DNA from: Clostridiales bacterium
GTDB lineage: Bacteria > Bacillota > Clostridia > Christensenellales > Borkfalkiaceae
Length of the DNA stretch: 42,226 nucleotides
Direction of reading: 5' to 3'
Assembly (NCBI GenBank): GCA_015055865.1
Contig: SVHK01000011.1
Span: forward strand, 1 to 42,226
Made by a program: the position numbers and the translations under genes. How positions within the stretch are numbered: position 1 is the stretch's first letter; every line of letters starts with the position of its first letter. Positions 26,797-33,007 of the stretch are shown here, piece after piece. The notes under the pieces are model-generated. The model ran no database searches. It was not told the DNA's origin and was given only the letters and a program-made list of their open reading frames with translations.

Positions 26797-27861
26797 ATGA
26801 AAAAAATCTTGCAAGATTTAAGTTATCAAGAGCTGGAAGAATTAACGCTTTCACTCGGCGAGAAGAAATTTCGCGCAAAACAGCTTTACGACGGGATAAT
26901 GCAAGGTAAGACGATTGACGGTATTTCTTCTTTATCCAAGGCGTTTAAAGAACGATTAAAAGAGCTTTACGAAAACGAGCCGATAAAAATAAAAGAAACG
27001 TATTATTCGTCCGACGGCACGGAAAAATATTTATTCGAGTTCGCCGACGGGAATCTCGTTGAAGGCGTACTGATGAAATATAAGTACGGCTATACCCAAT
27101 GCGTTTCCACGCAGGTTGGGTGTAGAATGGGTTGCAAGTTTTGCGCTTCCACGTTGAACGGGTTGATTAGAAATTTGTCTGCAGGCGAAATTTTATCGCA
27201 AATTTTGCTCGTGAACGCCCTGCATAAATCGGACGTTAAGGAAGGCGCGGGTAAGGACGGTAGGGCGGTTACGAATATCGTTTTGATGGGGAGTGGAGAA
27301 CCGCTTGACAATTACGACGAAGTAATCAAGTTTATGCGACTTTTAACCGCGGAAGGCGGAGTATGTATCAGCGCGAGAAACGTATCTCTTTCGACTTGCG
27401 GTATCGTGCCGAAAATGTATCGGCTTGCCGACGAAGGTTTTCCGTTGAATTTGACCGTTTCTTTGCACGCAACGGACGACGTGGATAGGGAACGGGTAAT
27501 GCCGATTGCAAAGGCGTATAAAATTCCCGAGATTTTAAAAGCTTGCGATTATTATTTCAAAAAGACGGGTAGAAGATACTATTTTGAGTATACCCTAATA
27601 GCAGGCGAAAATTGCGATGAAGAACACGCAAAATCGCTGATAAAACTCTTAAAAGGTAAGCCCTGCCACGTTAACTTGATTCGCTTGAACGAAGTGAAAG
27701 AACGCGATTTAAAAGCGTTAGACGACAAATCGGCGTATCGGTTTTTGGGCGTTTTAGAGCGTGGGGGATTAAGCGCTACTTTGCGCCGACAAATCGGCGC
27801 GGATATAGGTGGCGCGTGCGGACAACTGCGCGCGAGCTATATGGAGAAAAAATCCGATTAA
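26797..27861 (+). CDS. rlmN: Dual-specificity RNA methyltransferase RlmN
   Basis: 354 residues, radical SAM enzyme that methylates C2 of A2503 in 23S rRNA and A37 in some tRNAs. The iron-sulphur motif CRMGCKFC lies near residue 109. The methyl-carrying cysteine is expected in the C-terminal GACGQLR segment near 344, and the second conserved Cys in STCGIVPKM near 205. It ends the priA cluster: a terminator follows. The prpC-prkC-rsgA genes that often come next in Firmicutes are not here. Confidence 0.97.
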   Translation: MKKILQDLSYQELEELTLSLGEKKFRAKQLYDGIMQGKTIDGISSLSKAFKERLKELYENEPIKIKETYYSSDGTEKYLFEFADGNLVEGVLMKYKYGYTQCVSTQVGCRMGCKFCASTLNGLIRNLSAGEILSQILLVNALHKSDVKEGAGKDGRAVTNIVLMGSGEPLDNYDEVIKFMRLLTAEGGVCISARNVSLSTCGIVPKMYRLADEGFPLNLTVSLHATDDVDRERVMPIAKAYKIPEILKACDYYFKKTGRRYYFEYTLIAGENCDEEHAKSLIKLLKGKPCHVNLIRLNEVKERDLKALDDKSAYRFLGVLERGGLSATLRRQIGADIGGACGQLRASYMEKKSD

Positions 27862-27872
27862 ATTGATTGAAG

Positions 27873-27903
27873 TGAGTTCTATATTTATAGAGCTCATTTT
27901 TTT
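27873..27903 (+). terminator. Terminator after rlmN
   Basis: TGAGTTCTATA (27873-27883) pairs with TATAGAGCTCA (27886-27896, one G-U), followed by seven T at 27897-27903. AGGAGGA follows directly on the tail. Confidence 0.85.
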
Positions 27904-27950
27904 AGGAGGATAATAGTGGCAAAAAATTACTGAATCGAATAGGCTATAAT

Positions 27951-28463
27951 ATGAGAATTATTCCGTATGATAGAGAAGCCGTCGTAGAATACGCAAGGCA
28001 ATGGGCGTATTCCCGTAATCCACAATATTATGATTTTTCTTCCATAGGCGGAGATTGTACGAACTTCGCATCGCAATGTTTGTTTGCCGGCTGTGGCGTA
28101 ATGAATTATACGCCGGATTTAGGTTGGTATTATCGCTCCGCTTTTGACCGCGCGGCGGCGTGGACGGGCGTTGAATACTTCTATCGTTTTTTGACGGAAA
28201 ACGCGAAAGGAGACGGCGTAGGCGACGGAGTAGGTCCGTTCGCTATCGAAGTCGGGATAGACGAACTTGAAATCGGTGATTTCGTACAACTTGGTCGTGA
28301 TACGGGGGATTTTTATCATACCCCTATCGTCGTAGGATTTTCGGGCGGAAATACTTTGGTTGCCGCGCATAGCTACGACGCTTTTAATCGACCGTTGACG
28401 AGCTATTCTTTTGATAGAATAAGGTGTTTGCACGTGTTAGGAGCACGTCGAAAGAACTACTAA
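27951..28463 (+). CDS. Amidase_6-type putative amidase, no signal peptide
   Basis: 170 residues. The segment YDREAVVEYARQWAYSRNPQY and the GGDCTNFASQCLFAGCGVMN segment with the candidate nucleophile Cys (near residue 31) are the hallmarks of the Amidase_6 (CHAP/NlpC-like) family of putative cell-wall hydrolases; a conserved His lies in HTPIVVGF near 124. No export signal or anchor is present. The ATG at 27951 has no ribosome site at normal distance: the only good one (AGGAGGA, about 27904) precedes a five-codon GTG reading frame ending at 27933. Another start, or coupling through that mini-ORF, is possible. Confidence 0.75.
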   Translation: MRIIPYDREAVVEYARQWAYSRNPQYYDFSSIGGDCTNFASQCLFAGCGVMNYTPDLGWYYRSAFDRAAAWTGVEYFYRFLTENAKGDGVGDGVGPFAIEVGIDELEIGDFVQLGRDTGDFYHTPIVVGFSGGNTLVAAHSYDAFNRPLTSYSFDRIRCLHVLGARRKNY

Positions 28464-28536
28464 AACTATAAAAAAAGGGCAAGAAAAAATTTTTTCAAAA
28501 AAATAAAAAAAAATTTGAAAAAGTAGTGAAAAACGC

Positions 28537-28565
28537 TTGCATTTTAAAAATAGATATGGTATAGT
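28537..28565 (+). promoter_or_regulatory. Promoter of the tRNA operon
   Basis: TTGCAT at 28537-28542, 17-bp spacer, TATAGT at 28560-28565, sixteen bases before the tRNA-Val gene. Confidence 0.8.
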
Positions 28566-28580
28566 ATATAAGCTTTCGAC

Positions 28581-28656
28581 GGAAGTTTAGCTCAGCTGGG
28601 AGAGCATCTGCCTTACAAGCAGAGGGTCATAGGTTCGAACCCTATAACTTCCACCA
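28581..28656 (+). tRNA. tRNA-Val (anticodon TAC), CCA encoded
   Basis: The acceptor stem GGAAGTT pairs with AACTTCC; the anticodon stem TCTGC/GCAGA encloses loop CTTACAA, giving TAC. The T-loop is GGTTCGAACC-like, and CCA is encoded at 28654-28656. Confidence 0.97.
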
Positions 28657-28660
28657 ATAA

Positions 28661-28776
28661 AAACAGTGCGGATAAATTATGCGGGAATAGCTCAGTGGTA
28701 GAGCGTCACCTTGCCAAGGTGAATGTCGCGGGTTCGAATCTCGTTTCCCGCTCCAAATATCCGTACTGTTTTTTTT
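28661..28776 (+). repeat. Inverted repeat enclosing tRNA-Gly, followed by a T-run
   Basis: AAACAGTGCGGATA (28661-28674) and TATCCGTACTGTTT (28759-28772) are complementary over 14 bp with one G-U pair. They flank the tRNA-Gly gene almost exactly, and T residues continue to 28776. Either a terminator whose loop is a whole tRNA, or a stem for tRNA processing. Confidence 0.75.
28681..28755 (+). tRNA. tRNA-Gly (anticodon GCC), CCA encoded
   Basis: Acceptor GCGGGAA/TTCCCGC, anticodon stem CACC/GGTG with loop TTGCCAA, anticodon GCC, CCA at 28753-28755. It sits inside a 14-bp inverted repeat. Confidence 0.97.
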
Positions 28777-28801
28777 AATTTCTTGCCGACGGACAGGGAA
28801 C

Positions 28802-28876
28802 GGCGCTATAGCCAAGTGGTAAGGCCAAGGTCTGCAAAACCTTTATTCCCCGGTTCAAATCCGGGTGGCGCCTCCA
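28802..28876 (+). tRNA. tRNA-Cys (anticodon GCA), CCA encoded
   Basis: Acceptor GGCGCTA/TGGCGCC, anticodon stem AAGGT with loop CTGCAAA giving GCA, discriminator U as expected for tRNA-Cys, CCA at 28874-28876. Confidence 0.96.
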
Positions 28877-28879
28877 GCG

Positions 28880-28914
28880 AACTCTGTACCTTTGCGGAAA
28901 GGTACAGAGTTTTC
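28880..28914 (+). terminator. Terminator-like hairpin between tRNA-Cys and tRNA-Leu
   Basis: A perfect 14-bp stem (28880-28893 with 28898-28911), GCGG loop and a short T-run. Only about 12 bases separate it from tRNA-Leu, which has no room for its own promoter, so the hairpin is either leaky or a processing element. Confidence 0.6.
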
Positions 28915-28925
28915 CGTAAAAAACC

Positions 28926-29012
28926 GCTCGTGTGGTGGAATAGGCAGACGCAAGGGACTTAAAATCCCTCGGTAGAGATACCGTGCCGGTTCAAGTCCGG
29001 CCACGAGCACCA
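28926..29012 (+). tRNA. tRNA-Leu (anticodon TAA), CCA encoded
   Basis: 87 bases with the long variable arm of tRNA-Leu. Acceptor GCTCGTG/CACGAGC, anticodon loop CTTAAAA giving TAA, CCA at 29010-29012. Its last 14 bases recur twice downstream. Confidence 0.97.
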
Positions 29013-29264
29013 AATAAGCGCCCCTTTTATGAAGGGGTGCTTATTTGGTATTTGAGCCCAATAACTTGAATACGTTACGGTTCAGAAAACGCTATCGTTT
29101 TCTTTGGTGTTTTACACCAAGCCCCGGCCACGAGCACCAAATAAGCACCCCTTTTGAAGGGGTGCTTATTTGGTAATTGCGCCCGCAAACTTGAAAACGC
29201 TACGGTTCAGAAAACGTTTGCGTTTTCTTTGGTGTTTTACACCAAGCCCCGGCCACGAGCACCA
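29013..29264 (+). repeat. Two tandem ~126-bp units each ending in a copy of the tRNA-Leu 3' end
   Basis: Unit 1 is 29013-29139 (127 bp) and unit 2 is 29140-29264 (125 bp). Each starts with a palindrome whose left arm continues from the preceding ACCA (AATAAGC...GCTTATTTGGT), has a linker, then two small hairpins (GAAAACG/CGTTTTC and GGTGT/ACACC), and ends in GGCCACGAGCACCA, identical to the tRNA-Leu end at 28999-29012. The units differ at about a dozen bases and one 2-base indel, nearly all in loops or linker. Confidence 0.92.
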
Positions 29265-29300
29265 CAAAAAAGCTGCCCTTGTTAGGGTAGCTTTTTTGTG
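29263..29300 (+). terminator. Terminator at the end of the tRNA-Leu repeat block
   Basis: A 17-bp stem (29263-29279 with 29284-29300, one G-U pair) with six T in its right arm. It is attached to the last tRNA 3'-end copy and is probably the original operon terminator. Confidence 0.85.
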
Positions 29301-29325
29301 ATTTTATCGAATGCTGGACGGACTT

Positions 29326-29365
29326 GAGTCATTTTGCGAGAGCAAAATGCTTTGCCTAAATAAAG
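29326..29365 (+). repeat. 40-bp hairpin motif, copy A
   Basis: Contains CATTTTGC-GAGA-GCAAAATG followed by CTTTGCC. About 34 of 40 bases match copy B near the tmRNA gene (30451-30490, minus strand), and a stem pair differs in a compensated way (A-T here, G-C there). Confidence 0.8.
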
Positions 29366-29422
29366 AAGATTTATGGATAAATGATTTGTCTTATACGTTG
29401 TAAAATTTAAGCAAATAAAAAA

Positions 29423-29460
29423 TCAAACGCCTTGCGGAAAACTTTCCGCAAGGCGTTTGA
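29423..29460 (-). terminator. Terminator downstream of the small minus-strand operon
   Basis: A perfect 18-bp inverted repeat (29423-29440 with 29443-29460). On the minus strand it is followed by a run of T; the plus side has none. Confidence 0.75.
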
Positions 29461-29599
29461 GATTATTGATAGGATAAGAATTATTTATCGCTTATTTCCA
29501 GATAAGGCAGTTCATAAGGAAAAATCAAATAAAAGCACGGAATCCTTGAAAGTCCACGCTTTCTTTGGTGGGAAGAGAGTAATGTAAGATGAACCGCTT

Positions 29600-29881
29600 T
29601 TATTTCCTAAATAAATCCTTAAATTCTTTCACGAGCTTTTGGTCGGCAACCGAACCCGAAATCACGCGAAAGTCTTCTTGTTTAATTTCGATAACAGGTT
29701 GGATACTTTTTCCTGTAAAGGGGTTATAAAAATCCGCAACAATAAAACCGCGTTCTGCAATTAAATTTTCCATTACTACTCCAATATATCCTTGAAACAA
29801 TCCTTCATTTACATAATTATCATTTAATAAAATAATTGCATCCATTTCTTCCACTAATTCATTGTTTTGATATTTATTCAT
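29600..29881 (-). CDS. Hypothetical protein, 93 aa (DUF4926-like fold possible)
   Basis: An acidic 93-residue protein with alternating short beta segments. The layout (DAIILLNDNYVNEGL, then GYIGVVMENL, then IEIKQEDFRVI) recalls the small SH3-like DUF4926 group, whose members are often annotated near toxins as possible immunity proteins; this resemblance is weak. There is a good ribosome site (AAGGAG) before the ATG. A 42-residue reading frame ends just upstream on the same strand, so the two form a small operon. No toxin gene is visible next to it. Confidence 0.65.
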   Translation of the reverse strand: MNKYQNNELVEEMDAIILLNDNYVNEGLFQGYIGVVMENLIAERGFIVADFYNPFTGKSIQPVIEIKQEDFRVISGSVADQKLVKEFKDLFRK

Positions 29882-29894
29882 AATTTTTTCTCCT

Positions 29895-30023
29895 TAATAG
29901 CTATGTCCTGAATAAGGGGTAACAAGTTCTATGTTACCTTTTTGACCTAATTTCCATATCGTCTTTTTTTAACGATAAAAAGTTTTTTAGTAATTTTTCC
30001 GTTATTTCGTTTAGTAACCCCAT
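29895..30023 (-). CDS. Small protein, 42 aa, unknown
   Basis: Reading the minus strand, ATG at 30023-30021 follows AAAGGAG at good distance, and the frame stays open for 42 codons to TAA at 29897-29895, directly before the ribosome site of the 93-residue gene. The product starts MGLLNEITEKLLKNFL, an amphipathic helix, and ends IELVTPYSGHSY. A good promoter and a 5' hairpin lie upstream. I do not recognise it; the C-terminal segment could be a remnant of a larger protein. Confidence 0.5.
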
Positions 30024-30045
30024 TATATCATACTCCTTTAAATAA

Positions 30046-30083
30046 GGCAAACAAACGAACCCGCTCGGATTCGTTTGTTTGCC
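30046..30083 (-). promoter_or_regulatory. Hairpin at the 5' end of the small operon mRNA
   Basis: GGCAAACAAACGAA and TTCGTTTGTTTGCC form a perfect 14-bp stem (30046-30059 with 30070-30083) with a ten-base loop. The expected transcription start lies at about 30080, so the hairpin would cap the 5' end. No T-run follows, so it is not a terminator in this direction. Confidence 0.6.
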
Positions 30084-30085
30084 AC

Positions 30086-30113
30086 AGTATAACATACTTT
30101 TTTGTTTTGTCAA
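30086..30113 (-). promoter_or_regulatory. Promoter of the small minus-strand operon
   Basis: On the minus strand TTGACA (30113-30108), a 16-bp spacer and TATACT (30091-30086). Confidence 0.7.
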
Positions 30114-30357
30114 CAGGGTACTGTCAACTTTTTACCATTTTAGTATATTTTTATAAAAAATAACCTAAATTGAAAAAATCAATTTAGGTCTAAGTTGGTG
30201 GACTTGGGCGTGTGTAATATGCACCGAGTACACCAAATATTATTAGGGCTCCCAAAAATATTTTGCTTGTTAAAAGATTTTTGGGAAAAAGGAGAAGCAG
30301 GCTTATAGGTCAAGCCGTTGCAATAGCAACGGTGGACAAAATAGCCTTGCTTCGACG

Positions 30358-30377
30358 TGGTGGAGATGGTGGGAGTT
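30358..30377 (-). repeat. Second copy of the tmRNA 3' end (20 bp)
   Basis: These 20 bases are identical to 30563-30582, the last 20 bases of the tmRNA gene including CCA. Identity stops sharply on the gene-internal side. Spacing is 205 bp. Confidence 0.9.
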
Positions 30378-30450
30378 TCGCCTTTAGCGGCGCGCCCCGC
30401 TCCGACGTTCTTAACGTCGTCCTTTGCCGTGTAACTTTTCGAAAAAGTTG

Positions 30451-30490
30451 CTGAATTTGGGCAAAGCGTTTTGCTCTCGCAAAACGGCTC
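30451..30490 (-). repeat. 40-bp hairpin motif, copy B
   Basis: On the minus strand it reads CGTTTTGC-GAGA-GCAAAACG followed by CTTTGCC. It matches copy A at 29326-29365 with the stem pair changed from A-T to G-C. Confidence 0.8.
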
Positions 30491-30531
30491 CCACCCTCAA
30501 CTCCCACCAAGTATTCGTAAATCTAAAAAAA

Positions 30532-30560
30532 TAAAAAGCTCATAAGAGCTTTTTTATTTT
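30532..30560 (-). terminator. tmRNA terminator
   Basis: On the minus strand, AAAAAGCTCTTATGAGCTTTTT-like inverted repeat followed by a long T-run, directly after the tmRNA CCA end. Confidence 0.8.
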
Positions 30561-30562
30561 TT

Positions 30563-30926
30563 TGGTGGAGATGGTGGGAGTTGAACCCACGTCTTACTCG
30601 GCTGCCAAAAAACTTTCTACATACTTAGTTTATCTATTATTTCTTAAATTATAAACGCGGGTAAACACGCTTTTATAATCGCAGAAAGCTAAATACTTTT
30701 ATAAAAACACTTTCCGATTTTTATAAAAGTGTTCCGTCTTGTTGACGCCACGACCCCGACCGACGGATAAATCAGGCGTGACGTTTCGTTAATAAACGAA
30801 GTTACGCTGCAAGAGCGTATGCATTATTATTTGCATTTAAATTTAGGTGGAATGTTTTATCGCAGTCACTCCGTCTGCGGTATGCTTATCCTTTCGCTCA
30901 CCGGCAATCGAATCCGGTGCATCCCC
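30563..30926 (-). ncRNA. ssrA: Transfer-messenger RNA
   Basis: The 5' end GGGGATG pairs with CATCTCC before A-CCA to form the alanine-type acceptor stem, and the 3' side carries a GGGTTCAACTCCC T-arm. Inside, the tag reading frame at 30834-30802 encodes ANNNAYALAA and a stop (preceded by the Ala brought by the tmRNA itself), the usual degradation tag ending. It rescues stalled ribosomes together with SmpB. A TATAAT on the minus strand at 30941-30936 gives the expected start near 30928. Confidence 0.97.
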
Positions 30927-30989
30927 GTATATTTTATTATACACCCGTTTTCCGCTCTTTAAAACACTTTTTTCGTTAGTAAATTTTGG

Positions 30990-31036
30990 ATAGGGCAGAG
31001 TTGCGATGAATTTAAAATGAATAGGGCAGGGTTGCG
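30990..31036. repeat. Short direct repeat upstream of the tmRNA gene
   Basis: ATAGGGCAGAGTTGCG (30990-31005) and ATAGGGCAGGGTTGCG (31021-31036) are 31 bp apart and differ at one base. It lies between the rplL terminator and the tmRNA promoter; function unknown. Confidence 0.6.
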
Positions 31037-31050
31037 GTAAAAATTACTAA

Positions 31051-31090
31051 AAACAACTTTAAGCCGAGCGGAAATCCGTTCGGCTTAAAG
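31051..31090 (-). terminator. Terminator after rplL
   Basis: A 16-bp inverted repeat (31057-31072 with 31075-31090, one G-U pair) followed on the minus strand by TTGTTTTT. Confidence 0.9.
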
Positions 31091-31119
31091 AGTTTTTCGT
31101 CATAAGCGAGTCGTTAAAC

Positions 31120-31485
31120 TTATTTAAGTTCAGCGGTAGCGCCGTTTTCCTTAAGTTTAGCAACGAGAGCTTCAGCGTCAGCCTTGGGTGCGTTTTCTTT
31201 GATAACGCCCATAGATTCAACTGCTTTCTTCGCGTCTGCAAGACCAAGACCCGTAGCTTCACGTACAACCTTGATGATTGCGATTTTGTTGGGACCGATG
31301 TCCTTAAGAACAACGTCGAATTCCGTCTTTTCTTCTGCTGCGGGAGCTGCTTCTGCTGCGCCTGCTGCGGGAGCTGCTGCAACTGCTGCGCTTACGCCAA
31401 ATTCTGCTTCAAGTGCTTTAACAAGTTCGTTCAATTCAAGAACGGTCATAGCTTTTACTTCTTCAATGAGTTTTTGTACATCCAT
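31120..31485 (-). CDS. rplL: Ribosomal protein bL12 (L7/L12)
   Basis: 121 residues. The N-terminal dimerisation helices ([20 protein letters not shown]), the Ala-rich hinge ([21 protein letters not shown]) and the C-terminal factor-binding domain ([20 protein letters not shown]) are clear. It forms the ribosome stalk on L10. It ends the operon: a strong terminator follows and rpoB does not. Confidence 0.98.
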   Translation of the reverse strand: MDVQKLIEEVKAMTVLELNELVKALEAEFGVSAAVAAAPAAGAAEAAPAAEEKTEFDVVLKDIGPNKIAIIKVVREATGLGLADAKKAVESMGVIKENAPKADAEALVAKLKENGATAELK

Positions 31486-31542
31486 GATTTTTTAATCCTC
31501 CGATTTTTAATAATAATGATTTTTTAATAAGAAAATAATAAA

Positions 31543-32052
31543 TTAGTTCGCAGACGCTTCTTTTGCTTTTGCAATTTGATCCAAAACTCCAACGAATTTC
31601 GAAAGAGAAGATTGGAAACAACCGAGCATCTTCGCGATAAGCACTTCCTTGGAAGGAATTGCCGAAAGTTCTTTAACGCCTGCTTTATCAAGATATTTGT
31701 TATCAAGATATGCGGACTTGGGAAGAACTTTTTCCGCCAAAGCGGGGTTTTCTTTGGTAGCTTTTGCGAATATAGCTGCACCACTCGTTTCGTCCGCGCT
31801 GAAAACCATTGCGGTCGTACCGTTAAGGTCGTTGTCGAAATCGGTTACGCCGAGTTCGTTAAACGCTCTTCTTACGAGAGTATTCTTATAAACTTTGTAT
31901 TCACAGTTAGCTTCCTTGAATTTGTTTCTCAAAGCGGTAACTTCCATAACCGTGAGCTTGTTGTAATCAGCAAGAACAACCGATTTGCTGGACGTGATTT
32001 TCGCTTTAATTTCTTCAACGATTTGCTTTTTTGCTTCAATATTAGCCGACAT
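31543..32052 (-). CDS. rplJ: Ribosomal protein uL10
   Basis: 169 residues. The N-terminal rRNA-binding domain (KKQIVEEIKAKITSSKSVVLADY) and the C-terminal helix that holds L12 dimers are recognisable. It lies 57 bases before rplL and behind an L10-type leader with terminator, so it is probably autoregulated by the L10-L12 complex. Confidence 0.97.
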   Translation of the reverse strand: MSANIEAKKQIVEEIKAKITSSKSVVLADYNKLTVMEVTALRNKFKEANCEYKVYKNTLVRRAFNELGVTDFDNDLNGTTAMVFSADETSGAAIFAKATKENPALAEKVLPKSAYLDNKYLDKAGVKELSAIPSKEVLIAKMLGCFQSSLSKFVGVLDQIAKAKEASAN

Positions 32053-32074
32053 GTTTGACCTCCTTTAAGCAGAT

Positions 32075-32225
32075 TTCTCTACTCTTACTTATGACAATAA
32101 AAAAACCTTATACCGTAGGGCATAAGGACGCATTTCGACTTTCTCTAAACGTTTCTTTATACCTCGACGAGTGGAAAAACCATCAAGCCTTACGGCGCTC
32201 GTTTTCTACGGCTCATTTTTTACTT
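32075..32225 (-). promoter_or_regulatory. L10 (rplJL) mRNA leader with attenuator
   Basis: About 150 bases of structured leader lie between the rplJ promoter and gene. Its end holds CCTTAT...ATAAGG followed by seven T (about 32102-32125 read on the minus strand), an intrinsic terminator, as in known L10 leaders. Binding of L10-L12 would favour termination. Confidence 0.8.
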
Positions 32226-32229
32226 GTAC

Positions 32230-32258
32230 ATTATAACATTTTCATCAAAGGCAGTCAA
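32230..32258 (-). promoter_or_regulatory. Promoter of rplJL, overlapping a hairpin
   Basis: Minus strand: TTGACT (32258-32253), 17-bp spacer, TATAAT (32235-32230). The -35 lies in one arm of an inverted repeat CAAAGGCAGT/ACTGCCTTTG that follows rplA. Confidence 0.8.
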
Positions 32259-32303
32259 GTATTTTTAACTGCCTTTGACAAACTTTTTGTTGTTTTTTTA
32301 TCT

Positions 32304-32990
32304 TTACGCTTTGGTAATGACTTTTACGCCAGGACCCATCGTAGAAGCAACGGTTACGCTCTTTACGTATTGACCTTTTGCAGCTGCGGGTTTAGCCTTA
32401 ACAATTGCGTCCATAAGAGCCGTAAAGTTTTCAACGAGTTTTTCTTTTCCGAAGCTCTTTTTACCGATAGGGCAGTGGATAATAGCGGTTTTGTCGAGTC
32501 TGTATTCAACTTTACCTGCTTTAACTTCCTTAATTGCTTTTTCAACGTCCATCGTAACCGTACCGCTCTTAGGGTTAGGCATCAAACCTTTGGGACCGAG
32601 TACACGACCGATACGACCTACCATACCCATCATATCGGGGGTGGTAATCATAACGTCGAAATCGAACCAGTTTTCGTTTTGGATTTTAGCGATGAGTTCT
32701 TCAGCGCCAACGTAGTCTGCGCCAGCCGCTTGAGCTGCATCAGCCTTTGCGCCTTTCGCGATAACCAAAACTTTCTTGGTTTTACCCGTACCGTTGGGAA
32801 GAACGAGAACGCCACGAACTTGTTGGTCTGCTTGACGGGGGTCAACGCCCAAACGAACGTGCATTTCGATGGTTTCGTCGAATTTAGCTTTTGCGGTTTC
32901 GAGCACGATGGAAACTGCTTCCGTCGCGTCGTATTGCTTGGTTAAATCAAATGCTTTTACGCTATCTGCATATTTCTTTCCGAATTTCAT
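32304..32990 (-). CDS. rplA: Ribosomal protein uL1
   Basis: 228 residues. Signatures include the N-terminal [24 protein letters not shown], and the central [30 protein letters not shown] segment (abbreviated: [14 protein letters not shown]). L1 forms the mobile stalk at the tRNA exit site and represses its own operon. It lies 17 bases after rplK on the same strand. Confidence 0.98.
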   Translation of the reverse strand: MKFGKKYADSVKAFDLTKQYDATEAVSIVLETAKAKFDETIEMHVRLGVDPRQADQQVRGVLVLPNGTGKTKKVLVIAKGAKADAAQAAGADYVGAEELIAKIQNENWFDFDVMITTPDMMGMVGRIGRVLGPKGLMPNPKSGTVTMDVEKAIKEVKAGKVEYRLDKTAIIHCPIGKKSFGKEKLVENFTALMDAIVKAKPAAAKGQYVKSVTVASTMGPGVKVITKA

Positions 32991-33007
32991 TTTTCTTAAC
33001 CTCCCAA

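Larger units (their letters stand above)
30163..30562 (-). other. Gene-free hairpin array downstream of the tmRNA gene
   Basis: No credible protein gene is seen. Inverted repeats follow each other: 30163-30187 (perfect 10-bp stem), 30253-30287 (14-bp imperfect), 30315-30332 (CCGTTGC/GCAACGG), 30403-30418 (GACGTT/AACGTC), 30431-30447, the 40-bp motif at 30451-30490, and the tmRNA terminator at about 30532-30556. A 20-bp copy of the tmRNA 3' end lies at 30358-30377. Confidence 0.7.

Noticed and set aside
28483-28496. GAAAAAATTTTTTC palindrome as terminator of the amidase gene
   Set aside because: It is pure A/T with no GC stem and would be unstable; no other terminator was seen before the tRNA promoter.
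29013-29264. CRISPR array
   Set aside because: Only two long direct repeats adjacent to each other with no spacers; they carry a tRNA 3' end instead, and no cas gene is present.
29600-29881. Toxin-antitoxin system
   Set aside because: The 93-residue protein only weakly resembles an immunity-linked family and no toxin fold is recognisable in the 42-residue partner.
30263-30454. 63-codon plus-strand frame in the hairpin array
   Set aside because: No ribosome site, crosses several hairpins and the tmRNA 3'-end copy; Arg-rich random composition.
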